Origin: an uncultured Eubacteriales bacterium
GTDB taxonomy: Bacteria; Bacillota; Clostridia; UMGS1883
Length of the DNA: 13,483 nt
Direction: 5' to 3'
Assembly (NCBI GenBank): GCA_905195005.1
Contig: CAJJUC010000053.1
Coordinates: forward strand, 1 to 13,483
Within the stretch, counting starts at the first letter, position 1, and every line of letters begins with the position of its first letter. Below the pieces are notes generated by a model, which saw nothing but the letters and a program-made list of their open reading frames with translations, was not told the origin of the DNA and searched no databases. A program made the translations under genes and the position numbers. This document shows, in pieces, positions 1 through 7,135 of the stretch.

Positions 1-263
1 CAGGTCTGCCTGTTACAAGGCAGGACGCATGTGTGATTTTGTACAGGCTGATAAAAAACAAGGGAATCAGTCTGAGCTTAAAGGACGGGAAGCCTGCATT
101 TTCCGACGCGGACGACATATCGGATTACGCTGCCGAGGCAGTAAGCGCTCTCAGTTCGGCAGGGATTATAAACGGTTATGAAAACGGAATTTTTGATCCG
201 AACGGAAAGCTTACACGGGCTCAGACTGCAAAGCTTGTGTATTTGCTGACAGAGTTAATGTAA
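1..263 (+). CDS. SLH-domain protein, C-terminal end (5' truncated)
   Basis: This is the 3' end of a larger gene. The frame is open to the window edge (first full codon at position 3), so the GTG at 33 is internal and not a start. About 86 residues are visible. The first residues (LPVTRQDACVILYRL) are the end of one S-layer homology repeat. A complete final repeat follows, from FSDADDISDYAAEAV through GIINGYENGIFDPNGKLTRAQ. SLH triplets usually anchor exported proteins to pyruvylated secondary cell-wall polymers, so the protein is probably a surface-attached enzyme or structural protein; whatever lies N-terminal is outside the window. The stop is 13 bp before the next start, and the next gene also encodes an SLH protein, so the two are very likely co-transcribed. 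Confidence 0.9.
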   Translation, partial: GLPVTRQDACVILYRLIKNKGISLSLKDGKPAFSDADDISDYAAEAVSALSSAGIINGYENGIFDPNGKLTRAQTAKLVYLLTELM

Positions 264-276
264 AAGGAGAATACCG

Positions 277-2943
277 ATGAATCTTGGAATAAAAATTATT
301 TCGTGCATTTCAGCCGTATGCATGGCGCTGGGCAGCGTCGGATTTGTAATACCGGTTGGTGCGGAAGAAGCTTCCGCCGAGAAAATAATACTTGCAACGG
401 ATGAATATAAGCTTTTTACCAATCTTGGCTGCATTGATGCCGATGCATTTGAGCTTTATGAGGACACCGATATTACAAGAGGTCAGTTTGTGAGTATTCT
501 GGCTGCAATTATGGGCTTTGACAAAACTGATATACAGACTGACATCAGTTTTTCGGATGTTGAAAAAACGGATTCCTGCTACGGAGCAATAGCTTATCTT
601 ACAAGCATCGGAATAGATTTGCAGACAAACGGATATATGTTTCTGCCGGATAAGAGCATCAGCTTCAACGATGCTGCAATGATGGTGATTGAAGCGCTCG
701 GGTACGGTGATTTGTTTGCTTTAAAGTATAAAAATGATAAAAGCAGAGCACTTGTAATGCTTGCGGAGCTTGACGCCGATAAAGGCGTGTCATTGAAACC
801 GAACGGCGCACTGACAGCAGAAAATGCTCTGAAACTTTTGAAAAACGCGGCATTTACGGAAATGCTTTATCCTGAAACAGTTGGCGAAAATGTTGCTTAC
901 ACAAAAAATCGGTCCGACAAGACATTAATAGGCGCCTATCGCGGAATATATAAAAAAAGCGGAATTGTTACCGACAACGGAATAACTGCATTGAACGGAA
1001 AAACGTCGATTAAGGGAAAAAATATAAAAATCGGCGATGATGTACTGTCGCGCAAGGATTTTGCGGAGGCATATAAACTTCTCGGGCATCATGTTGATTA
1101 CTATTTCATAAATGCGGATGAAGCGCTTTTATATGCGTCTGTTGATTCTTTGAAAGAAAAAACGGTTACGATAGACGCATCAAGCCTTCAAACGGATGAT
1201 CCGCGCTATTCGCTTACAAGCATTATATACCGCGAGAACGGCAGAACGAGGACTGAAAGAGTGAAGACCGACGCGGATTTCATTTATAACGGAGAGGCAT
1301 GCAACGCACTGACAAAGGACGATATTTCATTTTTATCCGGCAGGATAAAGCTTATAGACAGCGACACGGACGGCAGCTTTGAATATGTGTTCATTGAGGA
1401 ATATGAAGATTTCACGATAACTGCGATAAGTGACAACAGAATTTACATAAACGGCGGTATAATAAGCTTAGATGAATATAACGAGTTTTTCATTTTTAAT
1501 GCGGACGGCTCGCCTGCCGATTCGGGAAGCATAAACGGGAAAAGCGTTATTTCGGTTTATAAATCAAAGCAGAAGACCGTGATTGAAATTGTTGTTTCCG
1601 GCTCGAAAATCACCGGAACGGTTGAACAGCTTGAGCACGGCAGCGAAAACGGAAGAGATATTTATACCGTTGGCGGAAACGGATATACGCTTTCCGAAGC
1701 TTACGAAAAAAATCAAAAGGCAGGTCTTCAGGACGCGCCTGCAATTGTTATAGGCAAGTGTTATGATTTCGGGCTGAACGCATACGGAGAAATCGTGTAT
1801 GCCGCCGAAAGCATGACGGATAAATGGCGAATTGCTTACTGCGTGGGAATAGGCAAGGAAAAGGAACGATCAATCGGAGGAAATGTTGCGGCAAGTCTGA
1901 TAATGCCGGATAATACATATTTCAAAGCTTTTTTTGCAAAAAAAGTGAAGCTGAACGGAGGAAAAGCGGAGGATGCGAAAAAGCTGCTTGAAAGCAATTG
2001 CTTTTTTGACGGCGGCAATCCGATAAGGCAGCCCGTCAGAATCAAGCTGAACGGAATGGGGGATATATGCGCTGTTGAAACACCCTCAAATGCAATCGGT
2101 TCGGAGTATGGAATTGACGGAGACCGCTTCTCGCTTGACGCATACGTACCTAAAAACACATTCAGGCGCTCGCAGAAAACGATAGATAATTATATTTTTG
2201 CCGCTGACAGTATTATTTTCGAGGATAATCATTTAAACGACGGAAAACATTTTGAAACGGAGGACGTTACCGCCTCAACAGTTTCGCAAATGGAGGCTGA
2301 AAGCGTTCTTTATGATGTGTATTTGTATGATGTTGACCCGTCGATGACGGCATCGGTTGCGGTGTACAGCAGACGTGAAAATATTGCGCTGACAAACGTG
2401 ATGACGGTTACAAAAGTGACCAATGTACTCGGAGATGACGGGGAGTACAGAAAGCAGCTGAGCGGATATATTGCAGGTGCTCTCCGCTCCTACATCGAAT
2501 ATAAGGACGGCATTATTGCGGACGACATAAAGAAAGGCGATGTGTGCAAGCTGACGCTTGAGGGAACAAAGCTTTCCGATGTTACAAGAATTGTTTCAAT
2601 GAGCAGTGATCCGAATCCTTTTACAAGCGGAACGGTTATAGATACAAAATGGGCGGACGTTTTCGGATATCTGTACGCTGCGGCGCCTAACTCCGTAAGC
2701 GTTCTTGCACCGCCGACATACACATACACAAAGGTAATAGGCAATGCCATGAATACCGGAAATCTCAGAATAACGGTTTATGATTTAAACAAAAAAGAGG
2801 TTCTCCCGGGAACTGTGGCAGATTTGCAGACGAATGTTATACCGGATAACAACGGAAATTTCACGCCCGATGAGCACAGCACAAAGATTTACATTCACCG
2901 CGTTTACGATATAGCGCGCGATATAGTTATTTTAAAACGATGA
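277..2943 (+). CDS. Secreted SLH-domain protein, function of body unknown
   Basis: The protein has 888 residues. Residues 1 to about 29 form a signal peptide: a lysine near the start, a hydrophobic stretch (IISCISAVCMALGSVGFVI) and a likely cleavage after VGA. Three SLH-like units follow at about 40-82, 92-142 and 145-192. The second is clearest (FSDV, then AIAYLTSIGI, then FLPDKSISFNDAA); the third is degenerate. The remaining 690 or so residues look like beta-rich extracellular sequence with many Gly, Asn and Asp, and I recognise no catalytic domain. The start is supported by AAAAGGAG a few bases upstream. It sits between another SLH protein and a GH105 enzyme with 13 and 18 bp gaps. A role in surface attachment, or presentation of glycan-binding or structural modules, is inferred from this. 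An N-terminal SLH set contrasts with the C-terminal set of the preceding gene. Confidence 0.85.
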   Translation: MNLGIKIISCISAVCMALGSVGFVIPVGAEEASAEKIILATDEYKLFTNLGCIDADAFELYEDTDITRGQFVSILAAIMGFDKTDIQTDISFSDVEKTDSCYGAIAYLTSIGIDLQTNGYMFLPDKSISFNDAAMMVIEALGYGDLFALKYKNDKSRALVMLAELDADKGVSLKPNGALTAENALKLLKNAAFTEMLYPETVGENVAYTKNRSDKTLIGAYRGIYKKSGIVTDNGITALNGKTSIKGKNIKIGDDVLSRKDFAEAYKLLGHHVDYYFINADEALLYASVDSLKEKTVTIDASSLQTDDPRYSLTSIIYRENGRTRTERVKTDADFIYNGEACNALTKDDISFLSGRIKLIDSDTDGSFEYVFIEEYEDFTITAISDNRIYINGGIISLDEYNEFFIFNADGSPADSGSINGKSVISVYKSKQKTVIEIVVSGSKITGTVEQLEHGSENGRDIYTVGGNGYTLSEAYEKNQKAGLQDAPAIVIGKCYDFGLNAYGEIVYAAESMTDKWRIAYCVGIGKEKERSIGGNVAASLIMPDNTYFKAFFAKKVKLNGGKAEDAKKLLESNCFFDGGNPIRQPVRIKLNGMGDICAVETPSNAIGSEYGIDGDRFSLDAYVPKNTFRRSQKTIDNYIFAADSIIFEDNHLNDGKHFETEDVTASTVSQMEAESVLYDVYLYDVDPSMTASVAVYSRRENIALTNVMTVTKVTNVLGDDGEYRKQLSGYIAGALRSYIEYKDGIIADDIKKGDVCKLTLEGTKLSDVTRIVSMSSDPNPFTSGTVIDTKWADVFGYLYAAAPNSVSVLAPPTYTYTKVIGNAMNTGNLRITVYDLNKKEVLPGTVADLQTNVIPDNNGNFTPDEHSTKIYIHRVYDIARDIVILKR

Positions 2944-2961
2944 CAGTCAGGAGAACGATTT

Positions 2962-3981
2962 ATGATTGATAAAATTGCGAAAAAAACGATGCATTTCGAG
3001 AATCCGACATGGGAAACCGATATTGAAAAATTTGACTGGAACCCTGCAATAGCGTTGTACGGATTGTGGAAAGCATACAAGAAAACAGGAAACAGGGAAT
3101 ACAAGGCTTATATTGAAAGCTGGGCTGACAGGCACATCCCGGAGAATAACTGTGTTACAACCGTTAATTCGGCAGCTCCGTTTATGACGATTGCCGAGCT
3201 TTACAGGGAAAATCCGAAAGCGGAGTATTACAATGCGATGCTTAATACTGCCGAATTTATTGTCAATTCCGCACCGCTTACGAAAACAGGCGCGCTTGAG
3301 CATACCGTCACGGAGGCAAACGCAAGCTTCGGCGGTCAGATGTGGGCTGACACGCTTTTCATGTGCTGCCTTTTTCTTGCAAAATTCGGAAAAATAGCGG
3401 ATAATGACAAATATGTTGACTTCGCAGTGAATCAGTTTGCGCTTCATCATAAATATTTGTCGGACGGCAGCGGCTTATATTTTCACGGATATGACAGCAA
3501 TCAAAAAAATCACATGAGCGCTGTCCGCTGGGGCAGAGCCAATGCGTGGATTTTACTCGGAACGATGGAGTTATATGACATTCTCGGATCTGACGACAAA
3601 GGGCTGAATATATCCGGGCTTGCGGCAAGGCACTGCGATGCGCTGGTTCAGTGCATAAAACCGGACGGCGGCTTTGCAACAATTATAAATGATGCTTCAT
3701 CCTATTCCGAAATTTCCGCAACGGCAGGAATTGCCGCCGGAATGATAAAGGCACAAAGAGCAGGTTTTCAGGGCGCGAATGATTTAACCGATATAATCCA
3801 CGGCGCTGTGAGCTGCGTTGAAAGTTCTGTGAACAATGACGGAAGTATTACGGGAGTATCAACGGGAACGCCTGTGCTTAAGGATGAAGCTGCATATAAA
3901 AACGTGCGCAGAACAACAACGCTTTACGGGCAGGGACTTGCAATGGCAATGCTTGCGGAAATTCAGGCGAAAGGAGAATAA
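2962..3981 (+). CDS. GH105/GH88-family unsaturated glycuronyl hydrolase
   Basis: The 339-residue protein has the alpha/alpha-barrel sequence pattern of GH88/GH105 (YteR/YesR-like) enzymes. These hydrate the 4,5-double bond of the unsaturated uronic acid left by polysaccharide lyases and so release it, typically from rhamnogalacturonan or other pectic oligosaccharides. Family landmarks are GGQMWADTLFM (Asp130, matching the catalytic Asp of YteR), FHGYD (about 174-178), WGRANAW (190-196), SYSEISATAGIAAGM (about 247-261) and GVSTGTPV near 298-305. The length is normal for the family. There is no signal peptide, so it probably acts in the cytoplasm. AGGAGA precedes the ATG. The gene lies 18 bp after the SLH gene and 2 bp before a serine hydrolase gene. 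The exact substrate cannot be read from sequence; the neighbouring GH28 gene supports pectin. Confidence 0.88.
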   Translation: MIDKIAKKTMHFENPTWETDIEKFDWNPAIALYGLWKAYKKTGNREYKAYIESWADRHIPENNCVTTVNSAAPFMTIAELYRENPKAEYYNAMLNTAEFIVNSAPLTKTGALEHTVTEANASFGGQMWADTLFMCCLFLAKFGKIADNDKYVDFAVNQFALHHKYLSDGSGLYFHGYDSNQKNHMSAVRWGRANAWILLGTMELYDILGSDDKGLNISGLAARHCDALVQCIKPDGGFATIINDASSYSEISATAGIAAGMIKAQRAGFQGANDLTDIIHGAVSCVESSVNNDGSITGVSTGTPVLKDEAAYKNVRRTTTLYGQGLAMAMLAEIQAKGE

Positions 3982-3983
3982 TT

Positions 3984-5465
3984 GTGGACACAGTCAGACC
4001 GGAAAAGGCGGGGGTAAGCCCGAAAAATATAAGAAAATTCATTGAAACACTTGAAAAAAACAGACTTGTATGCCATAATGTCATTATGGCGCGCGGAAAC
4101 AGCAAATTTTTCGAAGCGTACTGGCAGCCGTTTGATGAGCGTTTTATGCACAGAATGTATTCCGTCAGCAAAAGCCTTGTGGCAATTGCAATCGGATTTA
4201 TGCTTCAGGACGGACTTATTGGCATTGACGATAAAATAATCGATTATTTCGGCAATTATATGAAAAATCAGAAGGACGAAAATATGCGCAGTCAAACAAT
4301 TCGTCACATGCTGATGATGTCAACCGCGAAGGTGGAGCGCAGCTGGTTTGCCGCCAAGCCGGACGATCGCGTTCAGTTCTACTTTGATAACGACATTGAG
4401 GAGTCAAGACCGTCGGGAACGATTTTTCAGTATGACAGCGCAGGCTCTTTTATTCTCGGCTGCCTTGTGGAAAATCTGTCGGGGATGAGGCTTGAGGATT
4501 ATCTTAACGAAAAGCTGTTTTCAAAAATCGGAATTACGGATAAACCGTACTGCCTTAAATGCCCGGGCGGTCATTCATGGAGCGATTCCGCATTTATTAT
4601 GCGTCCCGATGATTTGATGAAGGTTGCCCGTTTTGTTTTGAATCTCGGTTCATGGAACGGTGAGCAGCTTTTAAACAGGGAATACCTTGAAGCTGCCACT
4701 TCGGATTTAATTTCAAATAATGACTGGGACACATGCGATGTTGAAGGCTGCGGTTATGGTTATTTCATATGGCGTACGGTCGGAAACTGTTTCTTTTTCA
4801 ACGGTATGGGTTGTCAGCTTGCTGTCTGCTGCCCGGATAAGGATATGATTCTTGTTTTCAACGGTGACAATCAAGGGCATGAAGCCGCGGCAAAAAGAGT
4901 TATAATTGAGAGCTTTATTGAACTGATTGTAAACTCCGCCGAAGACGGTGAGCTTGAATCCGATGATGCCGAAACGGAAAAATTAGCCGATATGGTGAAA
5001 ACGCTTAAGCTGAGCTGCGCGGCAGGGGCGAAAACCTCCGGCATAGCGGATAAGGTAAACGGAGTTACATATATAACCGAAAAAAATCCGATGGGGATAA
5101 CAAAATTCAGGCTGACCTTTAGCGGCACTGAAGGCGTTTTCGAATACACCAATGCGCAGGGGGATAAGCGGCTGAGGTTCGGAATGTGCGAAAATGTGTT
5201 CGGGGAGTTTCCGCAGGAGGGCTATGCCGGTGAAATCGGAACGGTTGCAACCAAGGGAATGTATTATAAGTGTGCTGCTTCGGCGGCGTGGGTTCACGAT
5301 AATCAGCTTCATATAAAAGTTCAGATTACAGATAAATATTTCGGCAGACTGGGAATTACATTCGGATTCAGAGACAATCTTTGCGGAATCCGAATGAATA
5401 AATGCGCGGAGGATTTTCTTGACGAATACACAGGATATGCGAGCGGAAAAGCGTTGCCGGATTAA
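3984..5465 (+). CDS. Class C beta-lactamase-like serine hydrolase (CubicO/esterase type) with C-terminal extension
   Basis: The 493-residue protein begins at GTG, with AAGGAG of its ribosome binding site lying inside the end of the GH105 gene. Residues about 30-320 are the serine beta-lactamase/penicillin-binding fold. The SxxK motif is S60-V-S-K63 (nucleophile Ser60, base Lys63) and the second motif is Tyr150-Asp-Ser152. The third motif position reads NGMGCQ (about 273-278), in place of the KTG or HxG of typical members. Residues about 330-493 form a separate C-terminal region with beta-strand-like sequence that I cannot name. There is no signal peptide. Relatives include esterases, peptidases and amide hydrolases, so true beta-lactamase activity is unlikely. 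Because it is translationally close to GH105, an esterase acting on substituted sugar oligomers is possible, but this is inference. Confidence 0.82.
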   Translation: MDTVRPEKAGVSPKNIRKFIETLEKNRLVCHNVIMARGNSKFFEAYWQPFDERFMHRMYSVSKSLVAIAIGFMLQDGLIGIDDKIIDYFGNYMKNQKDENMRSQTIRHMLMMSTAKVERSWFAAKPDDRVQFYFDNDIEESRPSGTIFQYDSAGSFILGCLVENLSGMRLEDYLNEKLFSKIGITDKPYCLKCPGGHSWSDSAFIMRPDDLMKVARFVLNLGSWNGEQLLNREYLEAATSDLISNNDWDTCDVEGCGYGYFIWRTVGNCFFFNGMGCQLAVCCPDKDMILVFNGDNQGHEAAAKRVIIESFIELIVNSAEDGELESDDAETEKLADMVKTLKLSCAAGAKTSGIADKVNGVTYITEKNPMGITKFRLTFSGTEGVFEYTNAQGDKRLRFGMCENVFGEFPQEGYAGEIGTVATKGMYYKCAASAAWVHDNQLHIKVQITDKYFGRLGITFGFRDNLCGIRMNKCAEDFLDEYTGYASGKALPD

Positions 5466-5480
5466 TAACGGAGAGTATTT

Positions 5481-5999
5481 ATGGAAAAACTGTCGCTTGT
5501 GTTCGGAATTTCCGGCGTTGTGCTTTTTTTGCTGAGTTATCAGCAGAAGGAAAGAAAAAGAACAATAATCGTAAATGCAGTGTCGAGAGCGCTGTATATA
5601 ATTCAATATCTGCTTTTGGCAGCGTTTGAGGGCGCAGTTTTGGATGCGGCGGGACTTTTATCATCCGTGCTTGCATCGCAGCGCGAACGCCCCTTTGTGA
5701 AAAGGCATTTAAGGCTTTATATAACAGCCGTGAATATTTTTGTCATCCTGTGCGGAGCTGCAGTTTACAAAAATCCGTGCAGTATATTGCCAGCTATCGG
5801 CGTGTTATGCCACACTGGTGCGCTGTGGTTGAAAAAAGAGAGAATTATAAGATTGCTGTCACTTGCCGGCTCCCCTTTCTGGCTGGCATACAATATTATT
5901 TGCCATGCCTATGGCTCCGCTATAGGTGATGCACTGACAATAATCTCGATTCTCACGGCAATATACCGCTATGACATCAAGCAGCTTCGGGCAAAATAG
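5481..5999 (+). CDS. YgjV-family integral membrane protein
   Basis: The 172-residue protein has several hydrophobic segments (about 5-20, 33-62, 80-96, 103-116 and 126-160), consistent with five or so membrane spans. The pattern LLSYQQKERKRTIIVNAVSRALYIIQYLLLAAFEGAVLDAAGLL resembles the YgjV (Imp-YgjV) family, whose biochemical role is not established to my knowledge. ACGGAGAG precedes the ATG. The gene lies 15 bp after the serine hydrolase, so it is probably the last gene of this transcript. No classical terminator is obvious after it. Its link to sugar use is by position only; a transport or membrane accessory role is a guess. Confidence 0.78.
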   Translation: MEKLSLVFGISGVVLFLLSYQQKERKRTIIVNAVSRALYIIQYLLLAAFEGAVLDAAGLLSSVLASQRERPFVKRHLRLYITAVNIFVILCGAAVYKNPCSILPAIGVLCHTGALWLKKERIIRLLSLAGSPFWLAYNIICHAYGSAIGDALTIISILTAIYRYDIKQLRAK

Positions 6000-6100
6000 G
6001 CAGTAATATTTGATTTTTAGGAGAAAGATAGACAAGGGCGGAAATATAAGCGGAGTTTGCTGCGGCTCGGGTTATTTACTGAAAATATTACAAATATATA

Positions 6101-6129
6101 TTGACAATTTCTTCGCGGGGATGTATACT
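6101..6129 (+). promoter_or_regulatory. Housekeeping promoter of the TM-Cys-HMA gene
   Basis: The -35 is a perfect TTGACA (6101-6106). The -10 is TATACT (6124-6129), with a 17-bp spacer. Transcription should start near 6136, at the edge of the inverted repeat at 6137-6152. The 6000-6100 stretch before it holds no gene I can support. It contains one distant inverted pair (GTAATATT at 6003-6010, AATATTAC at 6084-6091) without a T-tract. Confidence 0.8.
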
Positions 6130-6136
6130 AATCTTG

Positions 6137-6152
6137 GTTAGAGGTAACTAAC
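6137..6152. promoter_or_regulatory. Putative metal-regulator operator 1 (GTTAG-N6-CTAAC)
   Basis: A perfect 5-bp inverted repeat, GTTAG and CTAAC separated by AGGTAA, covers roughly +1 to +16 of the promoter at 6101-6129. That placement is typical of a repressor operator. The same dyad with the same spacing recurs at 6621 and 10207. The TTAG half-site recalls DtxR/IdeR/MntR-family operators, which are built from TTAG repeats. It does not resemble a Fur box. The identity of the regulator is inference. Confidence 0.65.
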
Positions 6153-6172
6153 TTGAGATAGGGGTGTTTTGC

Positions 6173-6535
6173 ATGGCTAATGCCATTATAGTATGCGCTT
6201 TGGTTGTAATAGCAATTTTTTCGGTTAAGAGCTATATTAAGAAGCTGCGCTCGGGCTGCTGCGGAGGCGGAAGCGATGAAGCCGTTAAACCGACAGATAC
6301 AAATGAGGAGCATTATCCTTATAATACCGTGATAAAAGTAACCGGCATGACCTGCGGCGGCTGCACGCGCCGCGTGGAAAACGCACTTAACATGCAAAGC
6401 GGTGTTTGGGCAAGAGCCGACCTTAAATCCGATTCGGTAAATGTATTGATGAAAACAAGGCTTTCTGATATGGTTCTGCGCGGCTGCATTATCAGAACGG
6501 GATACGGCGTTGAGAGTATTATTTGGAGGAAGTAA
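6173..6535 (+). CDS. Membrane-anchored Cys-rich heavy-metal-associated (HMA) domain protein
   Basis: The protein has 120 residues if started at the ATG at 6173, which is preceded by GATAGGGG at good spacing. An in-frame GTG at 6164 overlaps that ribosome binding site and is less likely. Residues 2-18 form one transmembrane helix (ANAIIVCALVVIAIFSV), followed by a basic stretch and a Cys-Cys-Gly cluster (SGCCGGG, 28-33). Residues about 52-120 match an HMA/CopZ-like ferredoxin-fold domain with the metal-binding loop GMTCGGC (Cys61 and Cys64). The N-terminal half resembles the small FeoB-associated Cys-rich membrane proteins, one of which lies downstream of feoB here. The gene has its own promoter and operator and lies 126 bp before feoA. 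A role in handling iron or another transition metal at the inner membrane face is inferred; copper handling is an alternative. Confidence 0.82.
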   Translation: MANAIIVCALVVIAIFSVKSYIKKLRSGCCGGGSDEAVKPTDTNEEHYPYNTVIKVTGMTCGGCTRRVENALNMQSGVWARADLKSDSVNVLMKTRLSDMVLRGCIIRTGYGVESIIWRK

Positions 6536-6576
6536 CCGGAAAATTGTCGTAATATGAAAAAATTTTCAATATGGTA

Positions 6577-6605
6577 TTGACAATCAAAGTTAGTTGTGCT
6601 AAACT
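6577..6605 (+). promoter_or_regulatory. Promoter of the feoA-feoA-feoB operon
   Basis: The -35 is TTGACA (6577-6582). The -10 is TAAACT (6600-6605), with a 17-bp spacer and an extended TGC just before the -10. The sequence upstream is AT-rich. Two inverted repeats, at 6589-6608 and 6616-6637, overlap the spacer, the -10 and the early transcribed region, so the promoter looks strongly repressible. Confidence 0.75.
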
Positions 6606-6608
6606 AAC
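6589..6608. promoter_or_regulatory. Putative metal-regulator operator 2 (GTTAGTT-N6-AACTAAC)
   Basis: A perfect 7-bp inverted repeat with a 6-bp centre (GTGCTA) lies across the spacer and -10 of the feo promoter, where a bound repressor would block RNA polymerase. It shares the core TTAGTT-N6-AACTAA with the repeat at 6616-6637. Read as GTTAG/CTAAC half-sites, its spacing is 10 bp, compared with 6 bp at the other sites. Confidence 0.65.
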
Positions 6609-6615
6609 CGTTGGA

Positions 6616-6637
6616 GATTAGTTAGGGCAAACTAATC
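6616..6637. promoter_or_regulatory. Putative metal-regulator operator 3 (GATTAGTT-N6-AACTAATC)
   Basis: A perfect 8-bp inverted repeat around AGGGCA lies just downstream of the feo start site. Its centre is 28 bp from the centre of the 6589-6608 repeat. It also contains GTTAG-N6-CTAAT at 6621-6636, the same spacing as the site before the HMA gene. The tandem arrangement suggests cooperative binding by a dimeric regulator. Confidence 0.65.
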
Positions 6638-6661
6638 GTACTACTGAAATGGGGGGTTAAT

Positions 6662-6874
6662 ATGATGCCTTTAACACTTGCAAACGTCGGAGAGGACAAC
6701 ATAATCAAAAAGATAGGCGGAAAGCCCGAGGTTCGGAAGCACCTTGAAAATCTCGGCTTTGTTATCGGAGGAAATGTTAATGTCATCACAAAGCTCGGCG
6801 GCAATGTAATTGTCAATGTTAAAGAAGCGCGTGTTGCCATCAGTGAAGAGATGGCTCAGCGCATAATGATATAA
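6662..6874 (+). CDS. feoA: FeoA-family ferrous iron transport protein, first copy
   Basis: The 70-residue protein is an SH3-like FeoA domain, a small cytoplasmic partner of the FeoB Fe(II) transporter. The typical pattern is present: a short N-terminal strand (LTLANVGED), a helical turn with RKHLENLGFVIGGNV, then the beta-strand end NVIVNVKEARVAISEEMAQRI. A G-rich ribosome binding site (6651-6656) precedes two consecutive ATG codons at 6662 and 6665, and either could be used. It is the first gene after the dyad-controlled feo promoter and lies 17 bp before a second feoA. The two copies are clearly different in sequence, so they are not a recent duplication. Confidence 0.93.
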   Translation: MMPLTLANVGEDNIIKKIGGKPEVRKHLENLGFVIGGNVNVITKLGGNVIVNVKEARVAISEEMAQRIMI

Positions 6875-6891
6875 TAGGGGAGGATTTCGGT

Positions 6892-7113
6892 ATGCAGACG
6901 CTAAAGGATACTAAAATCGGTCAGACAGTGAAGGTTGTAAAACTACACGGAGAGGGAGCAATCAAGCGGAGAATTATGGACATGGGAATCACAAAGGGGG
7001 TTGAGGTTCATGTTCGTAAGGTGGCGCCGCTCGGCGACCCGATTGAGGTCACTGTCCGCGGCTACGAGCTTTCACTTCGTAAGGCTGACGCGGAAATGAT
7101 TGAGGTTGAGTAA
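6892..7113 (+). CDS. feoA: FeoA-family ferrous iron transport protein, second copy
   Basis: The 73-residue protein is a canonical FeoA domain: TLKDTKIGQTVKVVKL, the GEGAIKRRIMDMGITKGVEVHV segment, then APLGDPIEVTVRGYELSLRKADA and a short acidic end. FeoA proteins are thought to bind or regulate FeoB at the membrane. The start at 6892 has a GGGGAGGA ribosome binding site. The stop is 22 bp before feoB. Paired FeoA genes before feoB are common in Clostridia; whether the two make a heteromeric regulator is unknown. Confidence 0.95.
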   Translation: MQTLKDTKIGQTVKVVKLHGEGAIKRRIMDMGITKGVEVHVRKVAPLGDPIEVTVRGYELSLRKADAEMIEVE

Positions 7114-7135
7114 TTTTGAAAGAGAGGAATAAATA

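Noticed and set aside
2947..3450. Minus-strand open frame of 167 codons opposite the GH105 gene
   Set aside because: It has no recognisable domain or convincing ribosome binding site, and it overlaps a well-supported GH105 gene.
4983..5606. Minus-strand open frame of 207 codons opposite the serine hydrolase end and YgjV start
   Set aside because: It covers two tightly spaced plus-strand genes with their own ribosome binding sites, and its composition shows no protein-family features.
6028..6141. Open plus-strand frame after an AGGAGA motif in the gap before the HMA gene
   Set aside because: It begins with ATA, has no usable start near the AGGAGA, and runs through the promoter and operator. 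Any resemblance to a small membrane protein is too weak to call a gene or a remnant.
6164..6175. GTG at 6164 as the HMA protein start
   Set aside because: It overlaps the GGGG of the probable ribosome binding site. The ATG at 6173 has normal spacing and puts the TM helix at the very N-terminus.
6539..6567. GAAAATT/AATTTTC inverted repeat after the HMA gene as a terminator
   Set aside because: It is an A/T-only stem of 7 bp with a long loop and no T-tract. It more likely reflects AT-rich sequence upstream of the feo promoter.
6589..6637. Fur box in the feo promoter
   Set aside because: The repeats are built from TTAGTT/AACTAA and do not match the GATAAT-type Fur consensus in phase or sequence.
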